From Parabacteroides sp. (lineage in GTDB: Bacteria > Bacteroidota > Bacteroidia > Bacteroidales > Tannerellaceae): a stretch of DNA of 64,000 nucleotides. The translations under genes and the position numbers were made by a program. Where the stretch lies: NCBI GenBank assembly GCA_019417325.1, contig DXVO01000022.1, positions 62,001 to 126,000 on the forward strand. The letters run 5' to 3'. The notes under the pieces are model-generated. The model saw only the letters and a list, made by a program, of their open reading frames with translations. It did not search any database and was not told the origin of the DNA. Shown in pieces: positions 35,928 through 45,220 of this stretch; position 1 is the stretch's first letter, and each line of letters opens with the position of its first letter.

Positions 35928-36956
35928 ATGGATATAACAACTGGTCTATCCAACAAAAAAACGTCAAACAAAAGCCTGATATGGCTAATTATCGTATTAA
36001 CATGCGCTATTATTGCAGCAGTTCTCTGGTGGTGGAACTACCGGAAATACATTTCAACAGATGATGCCAACCTAGATAGTTTTCGGATAAGCGTTGCCTC
36101 CCGTGTAATGGCTCCCATGTTAAAGTTATATGCCTGGGAAGGCGATACTGTAAAAACAGGTATGCTACTGGCAGAACTGGACAGTACAAATATCGTTGCA
36201 CAACTTCAGGAAACCATTGCACAACGCGAACAACTCTCTGCCTCTCTCAATTTAAATAAAGAGAACCTGCGAACTGCCACAGACAACCTTAAACTGGCAG
36301 AAATAGCATTCGAACAAGCCGGATTAAACTTTCAACGCGCAAAGGCTCAATACAAAGGTGATGCTATTTCACAGGAAACATTCCAAAATATAGAAGAAGC
36401 TTATAAAAGTAGTCAAATAAAAGTAAGCGTCGCTAAAAATCAGATTAATGTAGTCAAAGCCCAAATTGCCTCAACTGAATCAGCTATCAATGCAGCAAGT
36501 GCATCCATTGAGTCAGTTCGTGTTACCCTAGACTACTATCGGATTACAGCACCGGCAGATGGAGTTATAGCCAAACGTTGGTCACTTCCCGGCGATATAG
36601 TCCAACCCGGACAAACCCTCTTTACGATTAACGAAGGCAAAGATATATGGGTTACTGTATATTTGGAAGAGACCAAATTCAGTAACATATACCTGGGGCA
36701 ACCCACAACTTTTACATTAGATGCTTATCCGGATTTAACTTTCTCCGGAAAAATATTTTATATCGGTTCGAATACTGCTTCGGAATTTTCACTCATTCCA
36801 CCCAATAATGCCTCAGGAAATTATACCAAAGTAGCACAACGTGTCCCTTTAAAAGTATCGATAGACCATATCTCTGGAAAATCCGGTGAGAAAGTAAAGC
36901 CTAAATTAGTTTCTGGTATGTCTGCCACCATCAAAATCATAAAAGAAAAAGAATGA
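35928..36956 (+). CDS. HlyD/EmrA-type membrane fusion protein
   Basis: The 342-residue periplasmic adaptor has one N-terminal TM helix (LIWLIIVLTCAIIAAVLWWW). The lipoyl half-motifs are LKLYAWEGDTVKTGMLLAELD and YRITAPADGVIAKRWSLPGDIVQPG, separated by a coiled-coil hairpin. A C-terminal beta-barrel follows. I start at the ATG at 35928 (frame start 35910 is TTG). It overlaps the EmrB-like gene by 4 bp (ATGA) and would couple that transporter to the TolC-like channel for drug efflux. Confidence 0.92.
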   Translation: MDITTGLSNKKTSNKSLIWLIIVLTCAIIAAVLWWWNYRKYISTDDANLDSFRISVASRVMAPMLKLYAWEGDTVKTGMLLAELDSTNIVAQLQETIAQREQLSASLNLNKENLRTATDNLKLAEIAFEQAGLNFQRAKAQYKGDAISQETFQNIEEAYKSSQIKVSVAKNQINVVKAQIASTESAINAASASIESVRVTLDYYRITAPADGVIAKRWSLPGDIVQPGQTLFTINEGKDIWVTVYLEETKFSNIYLGQPTTFTLDAYPDLTFSGKIFYIGSNTASEFSLIPPNNASGNYTKVAQRVPLKVSIDHISGKSGEKVKPKLVSGMSATIKIIKEKE

Positions 36957-38512
36957 GTTCCTCTGCCGACATACAGAAAGGAAGCTATAAATGGCTGGTA
37001 TTAGGAAATATCATGATTGGTACCTTTATGGCTGTTCTCGACTCGACCGTTGTAAACACAGGTTTACCGGCTATTATGGGAACGCTCGGTGCCAGTATTA
37101 ATACAGCAGAATGGGTGTTGACCGGATATATGTTGGCTATTGCAAGTATCCTTCCGGCAGCAGCATGGCTTGCCGACCGCTTCGGTTACAAACGGATTTA
37201 CTTCCTGTCGCTATTGCTGTTTACTTTTGGTTCTTTTATGTGTGGAAATTCTGTCTCTATCGAAGAACTGATTTTCTGGAGAGTGATAGAAGGTTTTGGA
37301 TGCGGTGCCATTATGCCGGTAGGTATGGCTATTGTCAGTAATGTTTTTCCCCCGCAACAACGGGGTATGGCACTGGGATTTTGGGCAATCGCTTCTGCCG
37401 CTTCCGTTTCTTTCGGACCATCTATCGGAGGGTATCTGGTAGATAATCTGAATTGGAACTATATCTTTTATGTAAATGTACCTGTAGGAGCCATCGCTCT
37501 GTTCACCACGGCTATTTTACAGAAAGAATATAAGGCGGAAACACCACCGCCTTTTGATATTCCGGGATTTATTACTTCCTGTATCTTTCTTCCCCTCTTT
37601 ATGTATGGGCTGTCGGAAGTTAATTCATCCACCAATACACAAGGCTGGAATAGTCCGGTAGTATTAGGTTCCATGTGGATTTCAGCCGTTGTTTTCATCC
37701 TTTTTATCTATTTTGAACTGACAGTAAAATATCCATTAATAAATCTCAGAGTATTTAAAGACAGGAACTTCGCCTTGTCTAATCTAATGATATTTATTTT
37801 TGGGATAGGTATGTTCGGGAGTACTTTCCTGATACCGCTTTACCTACAGAATAACTTAGGATATTCTGCGTTTCAGGCGGGAATGTTCTTTATTCCGGTT
37901 GGTATTATTCAGGGGTTTTGTTCTCCTACTGCGGGGGCCCTAGGACAAAAAATCAATCCTAAAATATTGATTGCAGCCGGTCTTATCCTGATGGCCGTCA
38001 GTTTCTATCTAAACTTTTTCCTGTCTTTCCTGACAGAGAAATGGTATATTATGATGAGCTTGTACTTACGGGGCATAGGGATGGGAATCCTGTTTACCCC
38101 TTTATTAACATTATCACTTGCCAACATCAAAAGCGATATGATGGCACAGGCTTCCAGCATTACCAATATTATCCGGCAGATGGGAGGTAGCTTCGGAGTG
38201 GCAATCTTCAGCCATATCCTGACACAACGTACCGGTTACCATACCCAACGTTACAGTGAAGCATTAAATTACACCGGAGAAGTATATCAGCAAACGATTG
38301 AAAACTTAAGCCATTTTGCCCGACAAACAGCAGGTGCAACAACACAGACAGCCCAAACGCTTGCCGAACAAATGATTATCAAACGTCTTGACCTGGAAGC
38401 CTATATCGGAGGGATTAATGATGATTTCTTTATCGCATTCATCGTTACCCTGCTTTGCCTGTTACCTATTATATGGCTTCACCGGGTAAAACAAATAAAG
38501 AAAGTCAAATAA
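36953..38512 (+). CDS. MFS drug transporter, DHA2 family (EmrB-like)
   Basis: This 519-residue inner-membrane antiporter has 14 predicted helices. Family motifs include VLDSTVVNTGLPAIMGTLG in helix 1, LADRFGYKRIY in the first loop, and GCGAIMPVGMAIVSNVFPPQQRG. It pumps hydrophobic compounds using the proton gradient and pairs with the HlyD-like protein before it and the TolC-like protein after it. Confidence 0.93.
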   Translation: MSSSADIQKGSYKWLVLGNIMIGTFMAVLDSTVVNTGLPAIMGTLGASINTAEWVLTGYMLAIASILPAAAWLADRFGYKRIYFLSLLLFTFGSFMCGNSVSIEELIFWRVIEGFGCGAIMPVGMAIVSNVFPPQQRGMALGFWAIASAASVSFGPSIGGYLVDNLNWNYIFYVNVPVGAIALFTTAILQKEYKAETPPPFDIPGFITSCIFLPLFMYGLSEVNSSTNTQGWNSPVVLGSMWISAVVFILFIYFELTVKYPLINLRVFKDRNFALSNLMIFIFGIGMFGSTFLIPLYLQNNLGYSAFQAGMFFIPVGIIQGFCSPTAGALGQKINPKILIAAGLILMAVSFYLNFFLSFLTEKWYIMMSLYLRGIGMGILFTPLLTLSLANIKSDMMAQASSITNIIRQMGGSFGVAIFSHILTQRTGYHTQRYSEALNYTGEVYQQTIENLSHFARQTAGATTQTAQTLAEQMIIKRLDLEAYIGGINDDFFIAFIVTLLCLLPIIWLHRVKQIKKVK

Positions 38513-38527
38513 AAAACATCATATAAA

Positions 38528-39823
38528 ATGTCAAAGCCTTTATACATTATAATATTATTCTTATGCCTATCGTATCAGATTCCGGCACAAGTAAAAGACA
38601 CACTGACACTGGATGCCACTATCCAACGCGTTATGACTACTTATCCCACAGTTAAACAAGCAGAAGAAGCTGTAAAAAGCGCAGGCTACAATATAAAAAT
38701 GGCACGGGCAGCCCTACTTCCCATTTTAAACGCATCCGCCTCCTATACACGTATCGAGCCGGTAGCTACAGTGCATTTTGATGAGATGGATTTATCATTC
38801 AGCCCTAAAAATAATTATGACGCAGGTATCTCACTCAGCCAACTTATCTATGACTTTGGTAAAAACCGTCCCAAAATAGAAGCAGCCAAAAAGAAAGAAA
38901 CACTCTCACGGTTACAACAAACAGAACTATTCCAGTCTTTGGCATTAAATACCATACAATTATATTATATGAACTGCTTTACCCGGCAGGCTATTTTAAT
39001 CAAACATCAGGAACTAAAAGATTACGAAGAGATGCTGCGCCAAGCAGAAATCCGGGTTAAATCCGGTTCGGCAACTTCCTTCGATCTATTAAATACACAA
39101 GTCAGTCAAGCATCAATCCACACCCAACTGACGGAATTAGGCAGTAACCTACATACATTACAAACACAATTATCCGTCCTGGCCGATACCTTAGTCACAG
39201 AGACTATGCCTTTAAACGAATACTTTGAAATAAAAAGCAATTTAACCTCCTTGGATAATTTACTTACTATAGCTTATACCTCACGTCCGGAGTTACAAAT
39301 TGCAGACAAACAATTAGCCATCGCTAAACTGGAAGAAAGTGCCGCCCGCCGAGCTTATAACCCATCCCTCGATTTAGCCGCTTCCGCCGGAGCAAAAAAC
39401 GGTTATCCGATACATATAGACCGGATGAAATTGAATTATGAAGCAGGCGTTACCCTTTCCATTCCTTTATATGAAGGAGGACGACGCAAACAAAGCACAT
39501 CCCTCGCCCACTCCGCTTACAATTCCGCTTTATACCAGAAAGACCTGGTTGAAAGACAAGTCCGTCAACAGGTTAGTGAGAACTACTATACGCTACAATC
39601 AAACTATGACCAAATAAAACAGCTTACCGAACAAGTCACCTTGGCAGAAAAAGCATACGCACAAGCCAAGGTAAATTACAAAGCTGGAAGCATTACAAAC
39701 CTCGAACTACTAACCAGTTCGACAAATTTTTCAAGTAGTAAATTGCAACTACTACAGGCACGCATCAATTATCTGATAAATTATTTCAAATTGCAAGTAA
39801 GCACAGGAATCCAGATCTGGTAA
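38528..39823 (+). CDS. TolC-family outer-membrane efflux protein
   Basis: The 431-residue protein has a signal peptide (MSKPLYIIILFLCLSYQIPA) and two tandem OEP domains made of long helices and beta strands. The repeat halves begin at LTLDATIQRVMTTYPTVKQ and LLTIAYTSRPELQIADKQL. It forms the outer-membrane channel of the EmrA/EmrB-like pump, 15 bp downstream. No cysteine lipobox is seen. Confidence 0.92.
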   Translation: MSKPLYIIILFLCLSYQIPAQVKDTLTLDATIQRVMTTYPTVKQAEEAVKSAGYNIKMARAALLPILNASASYTRIEPVATVHFDEMDLSFSPKNNYDAGISLSQLIYDFGKNRPKIEAAKKKETLSRLQQTELFQSLALNTIQLYYMNCFTRQAILIKHQELKDYEEMLRQAEIRVKSGSATSFDLLNTQVSQASIHTQLTELGSNLHTLQTQLSVLADTLVTETMPLNEYFEIKSNLTSLDNLLTIAYTSRPELQIADKQLAIAKLEESAARRAYNPSLDLAASAGAKNGYPIHIDRMKLNYEAGVTLSIPLYEGGRRKQSTSLAHSAYNSALYQKDLVERQVRQQVSENYYTLQSNYDQIKQLTEQVTLAEKAYAQAKVNYKAGSITNLELLTSSTNFSSSKLQLLQARINYLINYFKLQVSTGIQIW

Positions 39824-39914
39824 GATTTTATTTATCTTTTCATTATACACATGCCCTCTTGCTGCAAGATTACACTTTTTGCTATCATTTTTCAACTTTC
39901 AATCAAAAAAATGC

Positions 39915-40231
39915 TTGCATCTGAAAAATATTGTGTAATATTGCTGCCGTAAAAACAAACAGAAGAAAATTCTGCAAATGACTATTATTTGTGTTACATA
40001 TTACACATGGGCATTGATGACCCCTTGGGGGGTTAGTATTTGCAAATAAACAACTGTGGCGACCAGGTCCCACTTTGTTGCAATCATCGTATTGCATTCA
40101 TTTCCTCATTCACAATCATATTCATAATAGTAAAATACGGACAACCGTCAATCAGGTGCGGCTTGTATTTTTATCCTTTACAATGCCCCGTTGTTATTTG
40201 GCTTGTTGTCATCCTAAATAAATACGTACTG
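39915..40231 (+). promoter_or_regulatory. Threonine-operon leader: promoter plus candidate attenuator
   Basis: A promoter-like pair (TTG at 39915-39917, 18 bp, TAATATTG at 39936-39943, one mismatch from consensus) would start a leader of about 280 nt before thrA. The leader holds a 23-codon reading frame (39978-40049) and a hairpin inside it (ACCCC/GGGGT, 40020-40033). A further stem of 7 bp with one bulge (40141-40147 with 40159-40166) is followed by ATTTTTAT. That is the layout of amino-acid attenuation: leader peptide, alternative structure, terminator. The terminator is modest, so this is a hypothesis. Confidence 0.4.
39978..40049 (+). CDS. Candidate threonine-operon leader peptide (23 aa)
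   Basis: The frame begins MTIICVTYYTWALMTPW and ends in a TAA at 40047-40049. It contains four Thr (residues 2, 7, 10, 15) and three Ile (3, 4, 21), 7 of 23 residues. These are the two amino acids whose charged tRNAs control the threonine operon of enteric bacteria. It lies in the right place between the predicted promoter and thrA. The enrichment is weaker than in the enteric leader, so chance is possible. Confidence 0.35.
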   Translation: MTIICVTYYTWALMTPWGVSICK

Positions 40232-42667
40232 ATGAAAGTATTGAAATTCGGTGGAACATCCGTAGGTTCCGTTAACAGTATCCTTAGTGTTAAAAAAATA
40301 GTAGAGGCTATTGAAGAGCCTGTAATCGTTATTGTATCTGCGCTTGGCGGTATTACAGATAAATTACTTGCAACCTCCTCCATGGCAGCCAAAGGAGATG
40401 TCGGTTACGAAAGAGAATACTCCGAAATCATCACCCGCCATCTCGATGTTATACAAGGGGTTATACCGGATGAAAAGCGACGGATTGAAGTCCAGAAACA
40501 AGTAATGAACTTACTGGATGAACTGGGCAATATATTTAAAGGAGTATACCTGATTAATGACCTTTCTGCAAAAACATCCGATACGATTGTCAGCTACGGC
40601 GAACGCATTTCTTCTTTAATCGTTTCCAATGTAATCAAAGATGCAAGACTGTTCGATTCTCGTAAATTTATCAAAACTGTCCGCCAGTTTAACAAACATA
40701 TTGTCGATTTTGAGCTGACCAACGAACTGATACAAGAAACTTTCAACCCATTACCTAAAGTATCACTGGTTCCCGGCTTTATTTCTTCTAGTGCCGAAAA
40801 CGGAGAAGTAACCAACTTGGGAAGAGGTGGTTCCGATTACACAGCATCTATCCTGGCTACCGCTCTGGATGCTTCTGTTCTGGAAATATGGACAGATGTG
40901 GATGGTTTTATGACTGCAGACCCACGCGTAATCAGCTCGGCATATGTAATCGACCGGTTAACTTTTACAGAAGCAATGGAGTTGTGTAACTTCGGTGCAA
41001 AAGTAATCTATCCACCTACGATTTATCCGGTATATCATAAAAATATTCCTATCCGTATCCTGAATACCTTCAATCCGGAAGCGCCGGGTACTTATATATC
41101 AAAGGAAAAGGTGAAAGAAGAAGGAAAAGCAATTATCAAAGGTATTTCTTCCATCAATGATACTTGTCTGATTACGGTGCAAGGATTAGGTATGGTTGGT
41201 GTTATCGGTGTCAACTACCGTATCTTTAAAACTTTAGCTAAAAGTGGTATCAGTGTTTTTATGGTATCACAAGCTAGTTCCGAGAATAATACAACATTCG
41301 CTGTCCGTAACGCGGATGCAGAACTTGCCGTCGAAGTGCTTAACGAAGAGTTTGCTCTGGAACGTGCACAAGGGGAAATCAGCGACATGGTAGCGGAGAA
41401 GGATTTAGCAACTGTAGCTATCGTCGGCGAGAACATGAAACGTACTCCGGGTATTGCCGGCAAGTTGTTCGGTACACTGGGACGTGCCGGTATCAGTGTG
41501 ATTGCCTGTGCACAGGGTGCTTCCGAAACCAATATTTCATTTGTTATCAAGCTGAAATATCTGCGTAAGGCATTAAACTCCATCCACGACTCCTTTTTTC
41601 TGTCCGAATACAAGGTTCTGAACCTTTTTATCGCCGGAGTTGGAACGGTAGGCGGTAATTTACTGGAACAAATCCGTATCCAACAACCGAAATTGATGCA
41701 GAACGGATTGAAACTTAATGTAGTAGGTATCGCCAACAGTAAACATGCGCTGATTTGCCGTGAGGGGCTGAACATGGAAACCTGCATCGATGAGTTAAAG
41801 AAAAACGGTCAGGAAAGCACACCGGAACATCTGCGTGACGAGATTCTGAAAATGAATATATTCAACTCCGTATTCGTAGACTGTACGGCAAATGCAGAAG
41901 TAGCACACCTGTACGAAGAGTTATTAAGCAACAACGTTTCCGTAGTAGCAGCAAACAAACTGGCAGCCTCTTCTCCCTATGATAATTATATGAATCTGAA
42001 GGAGACCGCCCGCCATCGCGGTATCAAGTTCCTGTTCGAAACGAACGTCGGAGCTGGTCTTCCTATTATTAACACAATGAATGACCTACGGAACAGCGGC
42101 GACCACATCTCCAAACTGGAAGCTGTTTTATCCGGTACATTGAACTTCATCTTTAATACGGTTAGTGCCGATATTCCCTTAAGTCGTGCCATACAAATGG
42201 CAAAGGAAGAAGGCTACTCGGAGCCCGATCCCCGTATCGACCTGAGCGGCAAGGACGTTGTCCGTAAACTGGTTATCCTGGCACGCGAAGCCGGATATAA
42301 GGTAGAGCAGAAAGATGTAAAATGCAACTTATTCATTCCCAATACCTATTTTGAAGGTTCCCTTGAAGATTTCTGGAAGAACATCCGGAACCTGGATGAA
42401 GAATTTGAAGCAAAAAGAAAACAATTGGAAGCCGAAAACAAACGTCTCCGTTTCGTTGCCACCATGGATAACGGAACCTGTACCATCGACATCCAGGAAG
42501 TGGACAGCCACCATCCCTTTTACGAATTGGAAGGTAGCAACAACATCATCATGATCTCCACCGAAAGATATCACGAATACCCCATGATTATAAAAGGATA
42601 CGGCGCAGGTGCCGATGTTACGGCAGCCGGCGTATTCGCAGATATAATATCAATTGCAAACATCTGA
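40232..42667 (+). CDS. thrA: Bifunctional aspartokinase / homoserine dehydrogenase I
   Basis: This 811-residue fusion catalyses the first and third steps from aspartate to threonine and methionine. The aspartokinase domain opens at MKVLKFGGTSVGS and contains VTNLGRGGSDYTA. Two ACT regulatory domains follow (around residues 310-450, VQGLGMVGVIGVNYRIF and VAIVGENMKRTPGIAGKLF). The homoserine dehydrogenase domain begins near residue 465 (LFIAGVGTVGGNLL) and has the catalytic GLPIINTMNDLRNSGDHI and LSGTLNFIFN motifs. I use the ATG at 40232; the frame opens at 40040 but that part is leader RNA. The ATG of the next gene follows 4 bp after the stop. Confidence 0.96.
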   Translation: MKVLKFGGTSVGSVNSILSVKKIVEAIEEPVIVIVSALGGITDKLLATSSMAAKGDVGYEREYSEIITRHLDVIQGVIPDEKRRIEVQKQVMNLLDELGNIFKGVYLINDLSAKTSDTIVSYGERISSLIVSNVIKDARLFDSRKFIKTVRQFNKHIVDFELTNELIQETFNPLPKVSLVPGFISSSAENGEVTNLGRGGSDYTASILATALDASVLEIWTDVDGFMTADPRVISSAYVIDRLTFTEAMELCNFGAKVIYPPTIYPVYHKNIPIRILNTFNPEAPGTYISKEKVKEEGKAIIKGISSINDTCLITVQGLGMVGVIGVNYRIFKTLAKSGISVFMVSQASSENNTTFAVRNADAELAVEVLNEEFALERAQGEISDMVAEKDLATVAIVGENMKRTPGIAGKLFGTLGRAGISVIACAQGASETNISFVIKLKYLRKALNSIHDSFFLSEYKVLNLFIAGVGTVGGNLLEQIRIQQPKLMQNGLKLNVVGIANSKHALICREGLNMETCIDELKKNGQESTPEHLRDEILKMNIFNSVFVDCTANAEVAHLYEELLSNNVSVVAANKLAASSPYDNYMNLKETARHRGIKFLFETNVGAGLPIINTMNDLRNSGDHISKLEAVLSGTLNFIFNTVSADIPLSRAIQMAKEEGYSEPDPRIDLSGKDVVRKLVILAREAGYKVEQKDVKCNLFIPNTYFEGSLEDFWKNIRNLDEEFEAKRKQLEAENKRLRFVATMDNGTCTIDIQEVDSHHPFYELEGSNNIIMISTERYHEYPMIIKGYGAGADVTAAGVFADIISIANI

Positions 42668-42671
42668 ACCA

Positions 42672-43877
42672 ATGAAAACTCTTATCATTCTGGGAGATGG
42701 AATGGCCGACGAGCCTATTGAGGCTTTAGGAGGCAAGACCCCGCTGCAATATGCAGAGACTCCCTACATGGACAAACTGGCGAAACTGGGAGTTACCGGA
42801 CGATTAAAGACGGTAGCCGCTGGTTTTCATCCGGGAAGTGAAGTAGCCAATATGGCAGTTTTAGGATACGACCTGCCTACCGTATATGAAGGGCGCGGCG
42901 TTCTGGAAGCAGCCAGTATCGGTTACGAACTCAAACCGGGTGAAATGGCGATGCGCTGTAACCTGATTTGTGTGGAAGGAGAAATCCTGAAAAACCACTC
43001 CTCCGGACATATCACGACCCAAGAGGCAGACGAACTTATCCAATTCCTGAATGAGAAACTCGGTTCCGACCGTGTACACTTTTATACAGGCGTATCCTAC
43101 CGTCATCTTTTAGTCATAAAAGGTGGAGATAAACGTCTGGATTGCACGCCGCCCCATGATGTACCCCTACATCCCTTCCGTCCGCTTATGGTGAAAGCCG
43201 AAGTACCGGAAGCACAGGAGACTGCCGATTTGCTAAACGGACTTATCCTGAAATCCCAGGAAATACTGGCAAACCACCCAGTCAACCAAAAACGTATCGC
43301 TTTAGGGAAAGACCCGGCCAACAGCATATGGCCTTGGTCACCGGGATACCGTCCGGCCATGCAGACAATGCAGGAGATGTACGGATTCAAGGGTGGTTCG
43401 GTTATATCCGCTGTCGACTTAATCCGGGGTATCGGCGTCTATGCCGGTCTGAAAGTCATCACTGTAGAAGGGGCTACCGGACTTTATGATACCAACTACG
43501 AAGGCAAAGCACAAGCAGCTCTTGAAGCCCTGAAAACAGACGATTTCGTTTACCTCCATATCGAAGCAAGCGACGAAGCCGGACACGAAGGAGACGTCGA
43601 ACTCAAAATAAAAACAATCGAAAATCTGGACAAACGTGCCATTGGCATTATATACGAGGCCTTGCAGAAATGGGACGAACCGGTTGCCATAGCCGTATTG
43701 CCGGACCATCCTACCCCCTGCTCCATCCGTACACACACCAATATCCCCGTACCTTTCCTGATTTATAAACCGGGACAGGAACCGGACAACGTAACCCGCT
43801 TCGACGAGTTCTCCGTAGAAAACGGGAAGTACGGCATTTTAGAAAAAGACCAATTTATAAAAGAATTACTATCATGA
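42672..43877 (+). CDS. Phosphoglycerate-mutase-like protein, probable homoserine kinase
   Basis: The 401-residue protein belongs to the archaeal-type cofactor-independent phosphoglycerate mutase family of the alkaline phosphatase superfamily. Metal-site motifs are LGDGMADEPIE near residue 8, HIEASDEAGHEGD and LPDHPTPCSIRTH, and the phosphorylated serine is probably S56 in HPGSEVANM. It lies exactly where thrB should be, 4 bp after thrA and overlapping thrC by 4 bp. No GHMP-type homoserine kinase is present. Members in this position in Bacteroidetes and some Deltaproteobacteria are understood to act as homoserine kinase, so I prefer that to a glycolytic role. Confidence 0.82.
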   Translation: MKTLIILGDGMADEPIEALGGKTPLQYAETPYMDKLAKLGVTGRLKTVAAGFHPGSEVANMAVLGYDLPTVYEGRGVLEAASIGYELKPGEMAMRCNLICVEGEILKNHSSGHITTQEADELIQFLNEKLGSDRVHFYTGVSYRHLLVIKGGDKRLDCTPPHDVPLHPFRPLMVKAEVPEAQETADLLNGLILKSQEILANHPVNQKRIALGKDPANSIWPWSPGYRPAMQTMQEMYGFKGGSVISAVDLIRGIGVYAGLKVITVEGATGLYDTNYEGKAQAALEALKTDDFVYLHIEASDEAGHEGDVELKIKTIENLDKRAIGIIYEALQKWDEPVAIAVLPDHPTPCSIRTHTNIPVPFLIYKPGQEPDNVTRFDEFSVENGKYGILEKDQFIKELLS

Positions 43878-45220
43878 AGTATTACAGTACTAACAAACAA
43901 GCCCCGGTAGCTTCACTGGAAGAAGCGGTTGTAAAGGGACTTGCCGGTGACAAGGGCTTATACATGCCCGGGCACATCAACAAACTGGATAAAGAAGTCA
44001 TAGCCGACTTAAAAAATAAATCATTCCATGAAATAGCCTGTACCGTTGCCCGGGCATTTTTCAGCAGCGATATAGAGCCGGAGACATTGGACACCATTGT
44101 TAAAGACACCTTGTCGTTTGACACGCCTGTCGTTCATGTAGACGACAAGATCTACAGTCTGGAACTCTTCCACGGTCCTACCCTTGCTTTCAAGGATGTA
44201 GGAGCACGTTTCATGGCACGCCTGCTAGGTTATTTTATCAAAAAAGAAGGGTTGAAGCAAGAGGTCAATGTATTGGTGGCAACTTCCGGCGATACGGGTA
44301 GTGCAGTAGCCAACGGATTTCTGGGTGTCCCGGGCATCCATGTCTATGTGCTGTATCCCAAAGGTAAAGTCAGTCCCATACAGGAATGCCAGTTCACCAC
44401 ACTTGGACAAAACATCACGGCACTCGAGATTGACGGGACATTTGACGACTGTCAGGCGCTGGTTAAATCCGCATTTATGGATGCCGAGTTGAACAATCAT
44501 ATGAAACTGACATCCGCCAATTCCATTAATGTAGCACGTTTCCTTCCGCAGTCCTTCTACTATTTCAACGCATATGCCCAACTGGATAAAGCCGGAAAAG
44601 CCGACGAGTTAGTTGTATCCGTTCCCAGCGGGAACTTCGGAAACATTACTGCCGGATTATTTGCCCATCGGATGGGATTACCTATCAAACGGTTTATCGC
44701 AGCCAACAACCGGAACGATGTCTTCCTCGAATACCTCCGTACCGGCGTTTACAATCCTCGTCCTTCCGTTCCGACCATTGCCAACGCCATGGACGTAGGC
44801 GATCCGAGCAACTTCGCACGTATCATGGATTTATTCGGTAAACAGGATGATCCGCATGCTGCAATCACTTCCCTGATAAAAGGATACCGTTACACGGATG
44901 AAGAGATTGCCGCCACAATGAAACAAGCCTATAGTAATACAGGTTATATCTTGGATCCTCACGGAGCATGCGGTTACCAGGCTTTAATAGACAATAAACT
45001 CAGTGCCAACGAAACTGGGGTATTCCTGGAAACTGCCCATCCTGCCAAGTTCAAAGGCACGGTCGATAAGATTCTGGACACAGACATCGAGATACCGGCC
45101 AAATTACAGGCATTTATGAAAGGAGAGAAACAAAGCATCGAGCTTAAGAAAGACTTTGCAAATTTCAAAACCTATTTGATGGAACAGGATCGTTCCACCA
45201 CCAAAAACGGTTGTAACTGA
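43874..45220 (+). CDS. thrC: Threonine synthase
   Basis: ThrC converts O-phosphohomoserine to threonine with pyridoxal phosphate. The 448-residue protein has the PLP lysine K107 in FHGPTLAFKDVGARF, the phosphate-binding ATSGDTGSAVANGF and the VPSGNFGNITAGL motif. It starts inside the previous gene's stop (ATGA). Its last 49 bp overlap the convergent C39-like gene; the C-terminal tail (FANFKTYLMEQDRSTTKNGC) is part of that overlap. Confidence 0.96.
   Translation: MKYYSTNKQAPVASLEEAVVKGLAGDKGLYMPGHINKLDKEVIADLKNKSFHEIACTVARAFFSSDIEPETLDTIVKDTLSFDTPVVHVDDKIYSLELFHGPTLAFKDVGARFMARLLGYFIKKEGLKQEVNVLVATSGDTGSAVANGFLGVPGIHVYVLYPKGKVSPIQECQFTTLGQNITALEIDGTFDDCQALVKSAFMDAELNNHMKLTSANSINVARFLPQSFYYFNAYAQLDKAGKADELVVSVPSGNFGNITAGLFAHRMGLPIKRFIAANNRNDVFLEYLRTGVYNPRPSVPTIANAMDVGDPSNFARIMDLFGKQDDPHAAITSLIKGYRYTDEEIAATMKQAYSNTGYILDPHGACGYQALIDNKLSANETGVFLETAHPAKFKGTVDKILDTDIEIPAKLQAFMKGEKQSIELKKDFANFKTYLMEQDRSTTKNGCN

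Noticed and set aside
40040..40231. 64-residue N-terminal extension of thrA
   Set aside because: The segment is leader RNA: the family start MKVLKFGGTS is at 40232, and the extension begins with a non-ATG codon inside the candidate leader peptide.
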